From Candidatus Poribacteria bacterium (GTDB taxonomy: Bacteria > Poribacteria > WGA-4E > WGA-3G), in assembly GCA_022827185.1 (NCBI GenBank), contig JAJDTM010000013.1:85508-149507 (forward strand): a DNA stretch of 64,000 bases. The letters run 5' to 3'. The position numbers and the translations under genes were made by a program. Position 1 is the first letter of the stretch; each line of letters opens with the position of its first letter. Shown here piece by piece: positions 26,635 through 35,337 of this stretch. Below the pieces are notes generated by a model. That model worked only from the letters and a program-made list of their open reading frames with translations. It was not told where the DNA came from and ran no database searches.

Positions 26635-27147
26635 ATGAAACGCGTTTTGATACTTTTTCTGCTGATGAGTGGAATGCTAAGCTTTATAGCAATCTCATTA
26701 GAAGGTATACCTGTCCAAGAATCCTCAGAACATCCACAGCGGATCAAAATCCTTCTTGACCTTGCAGGTGAAAGTGAACTTATACCGGTAGCCCAAGAAC
26801 AGCTGCGTGAAGCATTTAGTAAAACCGAAGATATAGATGTCGTTACGGACATTGAAGCAGGCGTATCCTATGTGATCTCCGTTGTTCTCGTGGAAGCACG
26901 CGTTGGCGCAAATAAGCAAAAAACCGGAAATATCGCTGCCTGTATTCAGTATATTGACTATTTTGACAATAGTATTCTCAAACCGGATGTTGCTGTGTCA
27001 AATTGGGAACGTGTTAACCATCTCACAGTAAACTTGATTGAACATTCCCAGACAGGTTTGCACTTATTTCCTAAAAACGATTTAGAAAATATGATGAGCG
27101 GTGTAGTTTCCAAGTTTCAGAAACTATTTTTGGAAAAGGAAGAATAA
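26635..27147 (+). CDS. Small secreted protein, family A copy 1
   Basis: 170 residues with an N-terminal hydrophobic signal (RVLILFLLMSGMLSFIAISLEG). The mature part has alternating segments IKILLDLAGESELIPVAQEQLREAFSKTEDIDVV and VSYVISVVLVEARVG, then ACIQYIDYFDNSILKPDVAVSNWERVNHLTVNLIEHSQTGLHLFPKNDLENM. I do not recognise the family; the pattern resembles periplasmic proteins built from a beta-alpha repeat. A close paralog lies at 48868. Both are preceded by an ECF-type promoter about 240-250 nt upstream. AAAGGAAAATAAA precedes the ATG. Confidence 0.75.
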   Translation: MKRVLILFLLMSGMLSFIAISLEGIPVQESSEHPQRIKILLDLAGESELIPVAQEQLREAFSKTEDIDVVTDIEAGVSYVISVVLVEARVGANKQKTGNIAACIQYIDYFDNSILKPDVAVSNWERVNHLTVNLIEHSQTGLHLFPKNDLENMMSGVVSKFQKLFLEKEE

Positions 27148-27299
27148 AACAAGACTTACGCAAACACTCATGGGTAATTCTAATTTCTCAGGGCCCGGTA
27201 GAATTTGCTTTACATTTGTGATCTGCATTCCTAATCGCACTGGACATTGTTCACAAATTAATGAATTAAATTGTTAATCTTCATTTAAGGAGACAAGAA

Positions 27300-28994
27300 A
27301 TGAAAACCTTTGCTGTTGCTGTCCTTATCCTAATCATGATGAGTGGACAACTCAACGCCGACAACCACTCGGCAGCGAGCAACAAAATTAAACTTAAGCT
27401 TGATGACACTTCTGAGGTGTCTGTCCAGGGCTTTATTGCGCCGATTGGAGATACTGTGTCCAATTCCGGTAGGGACTGGCCCGCTTTGACAAATATGCGG
27501 GTTGTTGCACCGGAAAAGCAGTATCCGGCATCGGTTTTTCACGCTTTTCTGCCAAGCCAATTGGCTTTTCTTCCAAGTAAACGGGTTTCGGTGGGTGAAC
27601 TCTGGAAGGTCAAGCCGGATGGGGTACTGGAATTGCTGCGGCAGCTGCACCCCAATCCGAGTGTGAATATGCATATTAATACGGGAGATTCGTATGGGCT
27701 GTGGGCATGCTTACGTGCTTATAATGATGAGTTTGCCGACATCGCGTTTCGTATCCATGCAGAATTTGTCTTTGAGGATGGTTGGTTCACACCTTCCCAG
27801 TTTGCGGGACATCTTGTGATTGATCGAGCGAAAGGGCGCGTCGCGTTTTTCGTAATGCGCGTTCCGGGGGGTCCGGTCAACTTTGATTTCAATCGGATAA
27901 TAGATGGCAGCCGTGTAGCGGGTGCAGGTTTTTGTTCGCAAGTCGAACTTCGCGCTGGCCCGCAGGAGATTCTGGAAAATGTCGAATTCACAGAAGCGAT
28001 TACCCAAGAAGCTGCGGAACGCGCCTTGATACTCCGCTTCTATAAATCCCAACAAATTAATTGGGTACAACCGGACCAAGTCTTGGAGATGGCACACACC
28101 CAACAGAAACCGATTCACGCTATATCTATAGATGGTCCCTTGGATAATGAGTCGTGCTGAGGGAGCGGCAAAAGCCTGAGGACAGGTGTCCTCAACGATA
28201 ACCGTGTTATTAAATTCTTGAACGAAAACTTCATCAATGTTTGGATATCGAATGTAGAATTAGAGCGCACGCCCTTTAAACAGAAATTCATGGGACTCAG
28301 ACAGCAGCAAGGCTTCAAACCGTTTGACAAAACGCGCCCGTTAGCACAAGCCATCATGAAAGGCTGGAAGAAACACTCACCCGCAGATTCCTTGGTGCTA
28401 TCAACGGAACTTGAACTGATGGGAAGACTTCCCGTCAATGAACGTTCTTCACCCTATAATGGTGCCAAAGGGTATCTTGTATTTCTCCAAGAATCCTTGG
28501 ACAGAAAGCTCCCAGGGTTGGTCGAGAAATCCTCAGAACCGCAACCCAAAGATTGGGATGCTCACCTCGAAACCGCCGTCGAATCAGGTGTTATTGTAGA
28601 CACGGGTTTGAGCGTTGTGCTTACCGGTGAACATTCCGAGAAAGAAATTCTCAGTGTTTTTCGGACATCTGAGACTGAGTCTCAAGGTTACACACTCATT
28701 GAGATTGATGCGACAGCCTTTAAAGAGGGTGGCGTGCTTATGATTGATGTTTGGGTCGGGGAATCTGAAGTTTCAGGGTCGTTTGACCTGTTTGCTGCGG
28801 ATACTACAGAACTTGTGCCTGACAATGCCCTTGTCTCCGTACGGGATATTCCAACGAATCAGAGAGAAGTTATCAAGTATCCTTTTGATCGGGGTGGAGT
28901 CTTTAAGTTAGGTGCTATTGGTAACGCCAGCAAGAAGGGAAAAATTAACGGGTTCCTCGCAAAAATTTCTGTAGAACCGACTGCTGCTAAATGA
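27300..28994 (+). CDS. selN: Selenoprotein N (SelN) homolog 2, secreted, UGA-encoded Sec287, with C-terminal domain
   Basis: 564 residues when the in-frame TGA (28158-28160) is read as Sec. Signal peptide VLILIMMSGQLNA. SelN blocks: CLRAYND...IAFRIHAEF, GWFTPSQFAGHLVIDR, GPLDNESC-U-GSGKSLR, then NRVIKFLNENFINVWI of the thioredoxin-like half. Residues from about 430 form a beta-rich domain (ILSVFRTSETESQGYTLIEID, KGKINGFLAKISVEP) also found in selN copies 3 and 4 and in the ECF sigma factor at 33800. A SECIS hairpin GAGGAC-AGGT-GTCCTC starts 17 nt after TGA. AAGGAGACAAGAA precedes the ATG. Without Sec the gene would look like two separate frames. Confidence 0.92.
28161..28193 (+). promoter_or_regulatory. 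Bacterial SECIS element of selN copy 2
   Basis: 17 nt after the Sec codon, stem GAGGAC/GTCCTC, loop AGGT. The loop resembles the GGU-containing loop of the E. coli fdhF SECIS. Confidence 0.82.
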
Positions 28995-29009
28995 CAACTG
29001 ATAATTGAC

Positions 29010-29060
29010 AGGACTTACGCAGCGTCCTTTGCTGACGAGGTTTTAAACCTCACCAGCGGC
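29010..29060. repeat. Half of a family 1 MITE-like element
   Basis: AGGACTTACGCAGCG followed by an imperfect GAGGTTTTAAACCTC palindrome, without a matching right end. It sits directly before the second WD40 gene, as a complete element does before the third. Confidence 0.45.
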
Positions 29061-29099
29061 GTGTGGGCCGTAGGTACTCAATTGAAAAGGATACGAAAA

Positions 29100-30149
29100 A
29101 TGAAGATGACCAGATTAACAAGTTTTATGCTCCTTTTAACCCTTGCTATGTTTCTCGTGAACGGTTTTGCCGAGGGGTTGCCTAAATACGCTATCACTCA
29201 AATTAATACCGGTCAGGGACCTATTAATGCTATGACATACTCTCAATCCACGAATCAACTTGCGATAGCTGCCGCGAATAATATCCATATCCATGATGCG
29301 GATACCCACAAAGAATTGATGGTGCTTGCTGGACATACGGATTCGGTGCAGGCAGTCGCCTTTTCTTTGAACGGCAAATTGATCGTCAGTGGCAGCTCAG
29401 ACAAGACAGTGCGGTTGTGGGAAGCAGAGACGGGAAAACTCAGACGTGCCCGCGACGAACACACAGCACCTGTTAATATTGTCGCCTTTTCTGCGAAGGG
29501 CGATAAGTTTTGGAGTGCAAGTAGCAAAAACAACATGCTTCGGTCGTGGTACTCGCGTGATGGGGGCCGTTGGAGTTCCAGTACCTCCTCATCAGATATT
29601 GAGAAGTCAATCACGGCAGCGGCGTTCTCACAGTCCGGTAAAATTTTTGCAAAGGCTGTTGAACTGACAATGGCTGTTAAAGACAAGTTTCAATTCGCTG
29701 TTTTCTTATCTGAGATAGACCCTTACAAAGATTTTGAACCTATTCTCACAAAACATAGAGAAAAAATCGTCGCTTTAACGATTTCTCCCTCCAGCGAGTT
29801 TATCGCAACTGGGAGTTCTGACTGGACAATAGAGGTCTGGAAAATTACAGATACGGAGCCACTACGGGCGGATACGGATCTCGGAGATCCGCTGTGGATT
29901 CTCAAAGGACACGCAGGAACAGTCACTACAGTGGCGTTCTCCCCGAACGGCAAAATACTTGTGAGTGGTGGTGCTGACCAAAGGGTCCGATTGTGGGACC
30001 TCACAACTGGACAACACCTTCACACCTTCTCGAACCATACAAGCAAAATCAGTGCTGTCGGATTCGTGAGAGACGATATGCTTGCCAGTGGGAGTTCAGA
30101 TGGCACCGTTTTCATTTGGAATCTGGATAAAATCGTCTCAACGGATTAG
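29100..30149 (+). CDS. Secreted WD40 beta-propeller protein 2
   Basis: Start set at the ATG after AAAAGGATACGAAAA, 13 codons inside the longest frame; 349 residues. Signal peptide SFMLLLTLAMFLVNGFAEG. WD40 blades: GHTDSVQAVAFSLNGKLIVSGSSDKTVRLWE, FSAKGDKFWSASSKNNMLRSW, IVALTISPSSEFIATGSSDWTIEVW, GHAGTVTTVAFSPNGKILVSGGADQRVRLWD and ISAVGFVRDDMLASGSSDGTVFIWN. Paralog of the genes at 23606 and 35338; each follows a selN gene or the ECF gene that shares its domain. Confidence 0.88.
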   Translation: MKMTRLTSFMLLLTLAMFLVNGFAEGLPKYAITQINTGQGPINAMTYSQSTNQLAIAAANNIHIHDADTHKELMVLAGHTDSVQAVAFSLNGKLIVSGSSDKTVRLWEAETGKLRRARDEHTAPVNIVAFSAKGDKFWSASSKNNMLRSWYSRDGGRWSSSTSSSDIEKSITAAAFSQSGKIFAKAVELTMAVKDKFQFAVFLSEIDPYKDFEPILTKHREKIVALTISPSSEFIATGSSDWTIEVWKITDTEPLRADTDLGDPLWILKGHAGTVTTVAFSPNGKILVSGGADQRVRLWDLTTGQHLHTFSNHTSKISAVGFVRDDMLASGSSDGTVFIWNLDKIVSTD

Positions 30150-30288
30150 CGTTTATGTTATAATCTACATACGCAGACGTGCAAGATAACAGACCTACAG
30201 AGTTTTTCACAAACACGACTTTTGTTAGTTAATCTCGCGTGAATCTCTACAATTTTTTCAACGTGTGCTAACTGTAAGGAGATTAAAA

Positions 30289-31995
30289 ATGAAAACCTTA
30301 ACCATTATCTCACTCGTTCTAATAGTGATGAGTGGACAACTCTACGCCGATAAGCACTCGGCAGCGAACGATAAAATTACACTTAAACTTACGGATACTT
30401 CAGAAGTCTCAGTAAAAGGTTACATCGCTCCAATTGAGAATACTGGCTCCGATTTCCATGTGAGATGGGACGCATTAGCAAATCTGCGGGTTGCTGAACC
30501 CGAAAAACAGCACCCGACATCGGTTTTCCAATCTTTTCTCCCAACTAAACCGGTATCGGTGGGTGAACTCTGGGCATTAGATGCAACGGGTGTCCTCGCT
30601 TTGCTCAGGCAACTGCATCCGAACCCCAATTTGTTCATGCACATCAATTCAGGGGATTCGTATGGTTTATGGGGGTGCCTGCGTGCTTACAATGCTCAAT
30701 ACGCCGACATTGTGTTTCGGATTCATGGGGAGTTCAGACTCGAAGATGGGTGGTTTACACCGTCGCAGTTTACCGGACATCTGGTGATTGACCGAACCGA
30801 GGAGAAGGTCGCTTTCTTTGAGATGTACGTCCCTGAAGGTGTCATAAACTTTGATGTTAACTGGAGGCAAGATAAAAACGACTCCCATTTTCATACGACT
30901 ACCGGTTTTTGCTCGAAAATTGAACTCCGCACTGGGAATCAAAATCTACTTGGAAACACCAAATTTACAGATACCATTACCCAAGAAGCAGCGGAACGCG
31001 CCTTGATACATAAATTCTATAGATCGGAACGCATTAACTGGGTGCCGCCGGAACAGGTATTGGAGATGGCAGAAGCACAGCAGAAACCGATTCATGTGAT
31101 CTCTATAGATGGGCCTTTGACAGATGAGTCGTGCTGAGGGAGCGGCAAAAGCCTGAGGGCAGGTGTCCTCTCCGACAACCGTGTTATTAAATTCTTGAAC
31201 GAAAATTTCATCAATGTTTGGGTATCAAACGTCGAATTAGGACGTACCCGGAATAAGCGAGCCTTCATTGCGGCGAGAATCCAGCAAGGCTTTAAACCAT
31301 TCGACAAAACGCATCCATTAGCAGAAGCAATCATCACGGGATGGAAACCGAGATCTCCCGCAGACTCTTTAGTAATCTCGACGGGTCTTGATGTGATGGG
31401 CAGGCTATCGGTCAATGAACGAACTTCGCCATACAACGGCGCGAAAGGTTACCTTTTATTTCTTGAAGAATCCTTAGATGAGAAACGTCCCGGATTGCCT
31501 GAGGTTGCCCGGCAACCGCCATCAATGGATTGGAATACTTTCCTCGAAACTGCCGTCGAATCCGAGGCTATTGCTAATGACGGTTTGCGCGTGGTGCTTA
31601 CCCGTGAGCATCCTGCACAAGAGGTTCTCAGCATTTTTCGTGCAGCCGGACAAGGCTTTCAAGACTATACCGTCGTGGAAATTGATACGACCGCCTTTAA
31701 AGAGGGTGGTGTGCTGACGATTACGATCTCAGTAGGCGATGCTGAATCTGCTGGCTCGTTTGATCTTTATGATGGTGAGACTGAACTCCCCACAGAAGGG
31801 CCACCTCGTGGTGCGCTTACCTCGGCATGGGATGTTCCCGCCAACACGCAGGGTAAAATCGAGTATCCTTTTGAGCAGGGAAAAGTTTTCAAGTTGGGGG
31901 CTACTGGTAGTTGGCTCAGTGAGAAAGGCAAAGTCAACGGTTTCCTCGCTGAATTTTCCGTGGAACCCACACCAGAAACGAGCGACGAAAATTAA
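30289..31995 (+). CDS. selN: Selenoprotein N (SelN) homolog 3, secreted, UGA-encoded Sec283, with C-terminal domain
   Basis: 568 residues with Sec at the in-frame TGA 31135-31137. Start chosen at the ATG after GTAAGGAGATTAAAA; signal peptide LTIISLVLIVMSGQLYA. SelN blocks: CLRAYNAQYADIVFRIHGEF, GWFTPSQFTGHLVIDR, VINFDVNW, AQQKPIHVISIDGPLTDESC-U, then GSGKSLR and FLNENFINVWV. The C-terminal domain starts near residue 430 (VLSIFRAAGQGFQDYTVVEID, KGKVNGFLAEFSVEP). The SECIS stem is GAGGGC/GTCCTC with a G-U pair, preserving the fold. Close neighbour and duplicate of copy 4, 58 bp apart. Confidence 0.92.
31138..31170 (+). promoter_or_regulatory. Bacterial SECIS element of selN copy 3
   Basis: 17 nt spacer, stem GAGGGC/GTCCTC (one G-U wobble), loop AGGT. 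Confidence 0.82.
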
Positions 31996-32053
31996 CCATA
32001 GGTCCGGTAGGTATAGTTTCATAAATATTTTAGATAATTGTGAGGAGATAAGC

Positions 32054-33721
32054 ATGAAAACCTTAAGCATTGCGCTACTCATTCTCATAGCGATGAGTGG
32101 ACACCTTAATGCCGACAACCCCTCGGCAGTAGATAACAAAATTACACTTAACCTTGATGACACCTCAGAAGTCTTAGTGAAAGGCTCCATCGCTCTGGCT
32201 GAGGAGAGTTTGTCCGATACTTTTAAGCAGTGGGACGCGTTGGTGAATCTTCGGGTTGCTGAACCCGAAAAGCAGCATCCCACCTCGGTTTTCCAAGGAT
32301 TTCTTCCAAAACAGCCGGTTTCGGTTGGCGAACTCTGGGTGCCAGATATGATGGGAGTTGTCCCCTTGCTCAAGCAACTGCATCCGAATCCCAATTTCTT
32401 TCTTCATATCAATTTCGGGGATTCGTTCGGTTTGTGGGCGTGTCTGCGGGCTTACAACGACCAATATGCCGACATCGTGTTCCGGATTCACGCCGAATTT
32501 AGACTCGAAGATGGGTGGTTTACACCTTCACAGTTTACTGGACATCTGGTGATTGACCGAATTGCGGAGAAGGTCGCTTTCTTTGAGATGTACGTCCCTA
32601 AAGGTGTCATAAACTTTGATGTTAACTGGAAGCGGGACAAGAATGCCTCCCATCATATTACAAGTACCGGTTTTTGCCCGAAAATGGAACTCCGTGCGGG
32701 GGCACAAGACCTTTTGGAACACATTAAATTCACAGCATCCATTACCTCAGCGGAAGCAGAACGCGCACTGATACTGCGCTTCTACAAGTCGCAACAAATT
32801 AACTGGGTCCCGTTAGCGCAGGTCCTGGAAAGGGCACAAGCAGAACAGAAACCGATGCATGTGATCTCTATAGACGGGCCTTTGACAGATGAATCGTGCT
32901 GAGGGAGCGGCAAAAGCCTGAGGGCAGGTGTCCTCTCCTACGACGAAAATATTGAATTCATGAACGAAAATTTTATCAATGCTTGGGTGTTGAACGGTGA
33001 ATTAGAACCCTCGCCTCGTAAGAAAGCCTCTATGGCACTGCTACGCGAGCACGACTTCAAACCGCTTGACAAAACGATTCCATTAGCGCAAGCAATCAAG
33101 AAAGGATGGAAGGAACACTCGCCTGCGGATTCTTTGGTGTTCTCGCCGGACCTTGAACTGATGGGTAGACTCCCTGTCAATGACCGCCATCCACCATACG
33201 ACGGTGCAAAGGGTTATCTTTTATTTCTCCAAGAATCCTTGGACGGAAAACTCCCTGGGTTACGTGAGGATGCTCCGATACATTGGGATACACTCCTTGA
33301 AACGGCTGTCGAATCCGGTGCGATGGTAGATGACGGTTTGCGGGTTACGCTTACGGATGAACATTCCGAGCAAGAGGTCCTCAGCGTCTTTCGGACATCA
33401 GAGACCGACGCGCAAAATTATACCGTTGTTGAGATTGATGCGACAGCGTTTGAAGATGGCGGCGTGCTTGTTATTGATGTTTGGGTTGGGGAATCCGAAG
33501 TGTCTGGTTCGTTTGACCTGTTTTCCGGTGACGCTACAGAATTCGCGCCTGCCAACGCGCTTGTTTCCGCACGGAATATTCCAACGAACCAGAGGGAAGT
33601 TATCAAGCATTCTTTTGACGGCAGCCAATTCTTTAAGTTAGGGGCTATCGGTAATTCCAGTGAAAATGGAAAAATCAACGGTTTTCTTGCGAAAATCTCC
33701 GTCGAAAGTGATTCAAATTGA
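32054..33721 (+). CDS. selN: Selenoprotein N (SelN) homolog 4, secreted, UGA-encoded Sec283, with C-terminal domain
   Basis: 555 residues with Sec at TGA 32900-32902. Start at the ATG after GAGGAGATAAGC; the longer frame upstream lies inside copy 3 and is not real. Signal peptide IALLILIAMSGHLNA. SelN blocks: CLRAYNDQYADIVFRIHAEF, GWFTPSQFTGHLVIDR, QKPMHVISIDGPLTDESC-U, GSGKSLR and FMNENFINAWV. The C-terminal domain (VLSVFRTSETDAQNYTVVEID, NGKINGFLAKISVE) follows from about residue 427. N-terminal half nearly identical to copy 3, C-terminal half closer to copy 2, suggesting recombination between copies. An ECF sigma gene with the same C-domain starts 78 bp later. Confidence 0.92.
32903..32935 (+). 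promoter_or_regulatory. Bacterial SECIS element of selN copy 4
   Basis: 17 nt spacer, stem GAGGGC/GTCCTC (one G-U wobble), loop AGGT. Confidence 0.82.
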
Positions 33722-33799
33722 GGGTAAAAGTGCAAAAGCACGAATAGACCCACTGTCATTCTTAGAGATTCTCCAGGCTCCATTCTTTGGAGGTAACGA

Positions 33800-35134
33800 A
33801 TGAAAAATGATGATGCCCAACTGATCCAACGCGTCCTTGCAGGCGAGCAAGATGCTTTTGCGAAATTAGTGAAAAAATACCAGAAGCCTGTCCACGCGCT
33901 TGCCTGGCGGAAAGTAGGCGATTTTCACATCGCTGAAGAGATTACGCAGGACACTTTCCTACAAGTCTACAAAAAACTGGGGACCCTGAAGGATCCACAT
34001 CGGTTTGAAGGGTGGCTGTATAGAATCGCTTCGCGCCAATGCCAAGCATGGCTTAGAAAGAAGCGGATGCAAACGCAATCGTTGGATGAAACCGACATCG
34101 ACCTGATAGACAACACGACCTATTCTCAATACATCGCTGAAGAACAGGCGAAAGCCGCAACAGAAGCACAGCGCAGTATCGTCCATAAATTGCTTGCCCG
34201 GCTACGGGAAAGTGAACGTACCGTCGTCACACTCCACTACTTCGGGGAGATGACATGTGAAGAGATTAGCCGATTTTTAGGAGTATCCGCAAGCACGGTT
34301 AAGAGTCGCCTCCGTCGCGCACGATTTCGCCTGAAGAAAGCGGAACCGATGATCCGGGAAGCATTGGAAGGGTTCCAAATTAGGGCGAGTCTCACCGAGA
34401 ATATCATGCAAGAGATCTCACGTATTGAACCGGTAATCCCTTCTGGCGGTAAACCGTTTGTGCCGTGGGCGATCGCCGCTTCAACCCTTGCGCTTGTAGT
34501 GATGGCACTTGGTGTCAGCAATCAGTACCAGAAACGCTTTCAACAGCCCTACAACCTTGATGCTACATCAGAAATGAGGGTAGAACTCGTTGATGCACCG
34601 ATTGTTCTGAATCTTGCATTGAAACCGGATGTGCGAAATCAACTCGGTAGATCCACTACATCTAATAAAGGTAGCGGGTTCACTACAAGCACAAATCAGT
34701 CCGAATACGTGCCAAGATTCCTCACCGCACAGACGAAGAAGGTAACACTCAACGATGAGAACCCATCGCAACAGGTTTTGAGTGTCTTCCGAACCCCAGA
34801 AACCACCTACCAAGATTACACCGTTGTTGAGATTGACACGACAGCGTTTAAAGACGGTGGCACACTCACTATTGATCTCAGGATCGGTCGTGCAGAGGCA
34901 GCAGCGGCTTTCATCCTTTTTGCCAGCGACACGGAACTCAACTCGGACGGGATGCCTAAAGTTATTCTTACCTCAGCATCGGGTATTTCTCCCGGTAAAG
35001 TTGGAAAACTCACGCATAGTTTTGATAGAGGTGCACACTTTAAGGTGGCGGCTACCGGTAATGCATTCAGTGGGAAGGGGAAGGTCAACTCTTTTCTCGC
35101 GACGATCTCCATAGATGCTAAGACTGATAACTGA
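33800..35134 (+). CDS. Membrane-tethered ECF sigma factor with SelN-type C-terminal domain
   Basis: 444 residues. Sigma2 at about 8-75 (DFHIAEEITQDTFLQVYKKL), sigma4 at about 135-180 (TLHYFGEMTCEEISRFLGVSASTVKSRLRRARF). A PSGGKPFVPW linker leads into one membrane span (about 222-241), then a conserved juxtamembrane part (PYNLDATSEMRVELVDAPIVLNL). Residues 313-444 (QQVLSVFRTPETTYQDYTVVEID, KGKVNSFLATISID) are the domain seen at the end of selN copies 2-4. The sigma part should be cytoplasmic and the C-domain outside, so release by proteolysis or signalling through the span is likely. GGAGGTAACGA precedes the ATG. Confidence 0.9.
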   Translation: MKNDDAQLIQRVLAGEQDAFAKLVKKYQKPVHALAWRKVGDFHIAEEITQDTFLQVYKKLGTLKDPHRFEGWLYRIASRQCQAWLRKKRMQTQSLDETDIDLIDNTTYSQYIAEEQAKAATEAQRSIVHKLLARLRESERTVVTLHYFGEMTCEEISRFLGVSASTVKSRLRRARFRLKKAEPMIREALEGFQIRASLTENIMQEISRIEPVIPSGGKPFVPWAIAASTLALVVMALGVSNQYQKRFQQPYNLDATSEMRVELVDAPIVLNLALKPDVRNQLGRSTTSNKGSGFTTSTNQSEYVPRFLTAQTKKVTLNDENPSQQVLSVFRTPETTYQDYTVVEIDTTAFKDGGTLTIDLRIGRAEAAAAFILFASDTELNSDGMPKVILTSASGISPGKVGKLTHSFDRGAHFKVAATGNAFSGKGKVNSFLATISIDAKTDN

Positions 35135-35141
35135 TAAGGAC

Positions 35142-35324
35142 AGGACTTACGCAAATTGGACAAATATCAGACATTTAGACGCAAAGAGCGGTAATTCCTT
35201 TAAACCCCCTAAAGAATCAGAATCAACGGTATGAATGCCTTATGGGCATTCACCGGGTATGAATGCCTTATGGGCATTCCCCGCCCCTTATCAAGGGGAC
35301 TTTAAGAGGAAATGCATAAGTCCT
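35142..35324. repeat. MITE-like element, family 1
   Basis: Bounded by AGGACTTACGCA and TGCATAAGTCCT. It includes two copies of a GGTATGAATGCCTTATGGGC block and the CCCCTTATCAAGGGG hairpin. Its right end lies 13 nt from the ATG of the third WD40 gene, so it supplies most of that gene's leader. Confidence 0.65.
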
Positions 35325-35337
35325 CAAGGATATAAAA

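Noticed and set aside
31739..32053. Upstream extension of selN copy 4
   Set aside because: It overlaps the end of selN copy 3 in another frame; the ATG at 32054 has a ribosome binding site and signal peptide.
21561..33000. Reading the four selN loci as eight separate genes or as four frameshift/nonsense pseudogenes
   Set aside because: All four stops are TGA at the same residue, the frame is unchanged after each, both halves are conserved as protein, and each has a hairpin at the same distance. Independent decay would not give this.
33730..33765. Possible ECF promoter before the ECF gene at 33800 (GCAAAA ... TGTC)
   Set aside because: The -10 has TGTC rather than CGTC and the spacer is 16 nt, so it fails the pattern; this gene is more likely read from the upstream selN genes.
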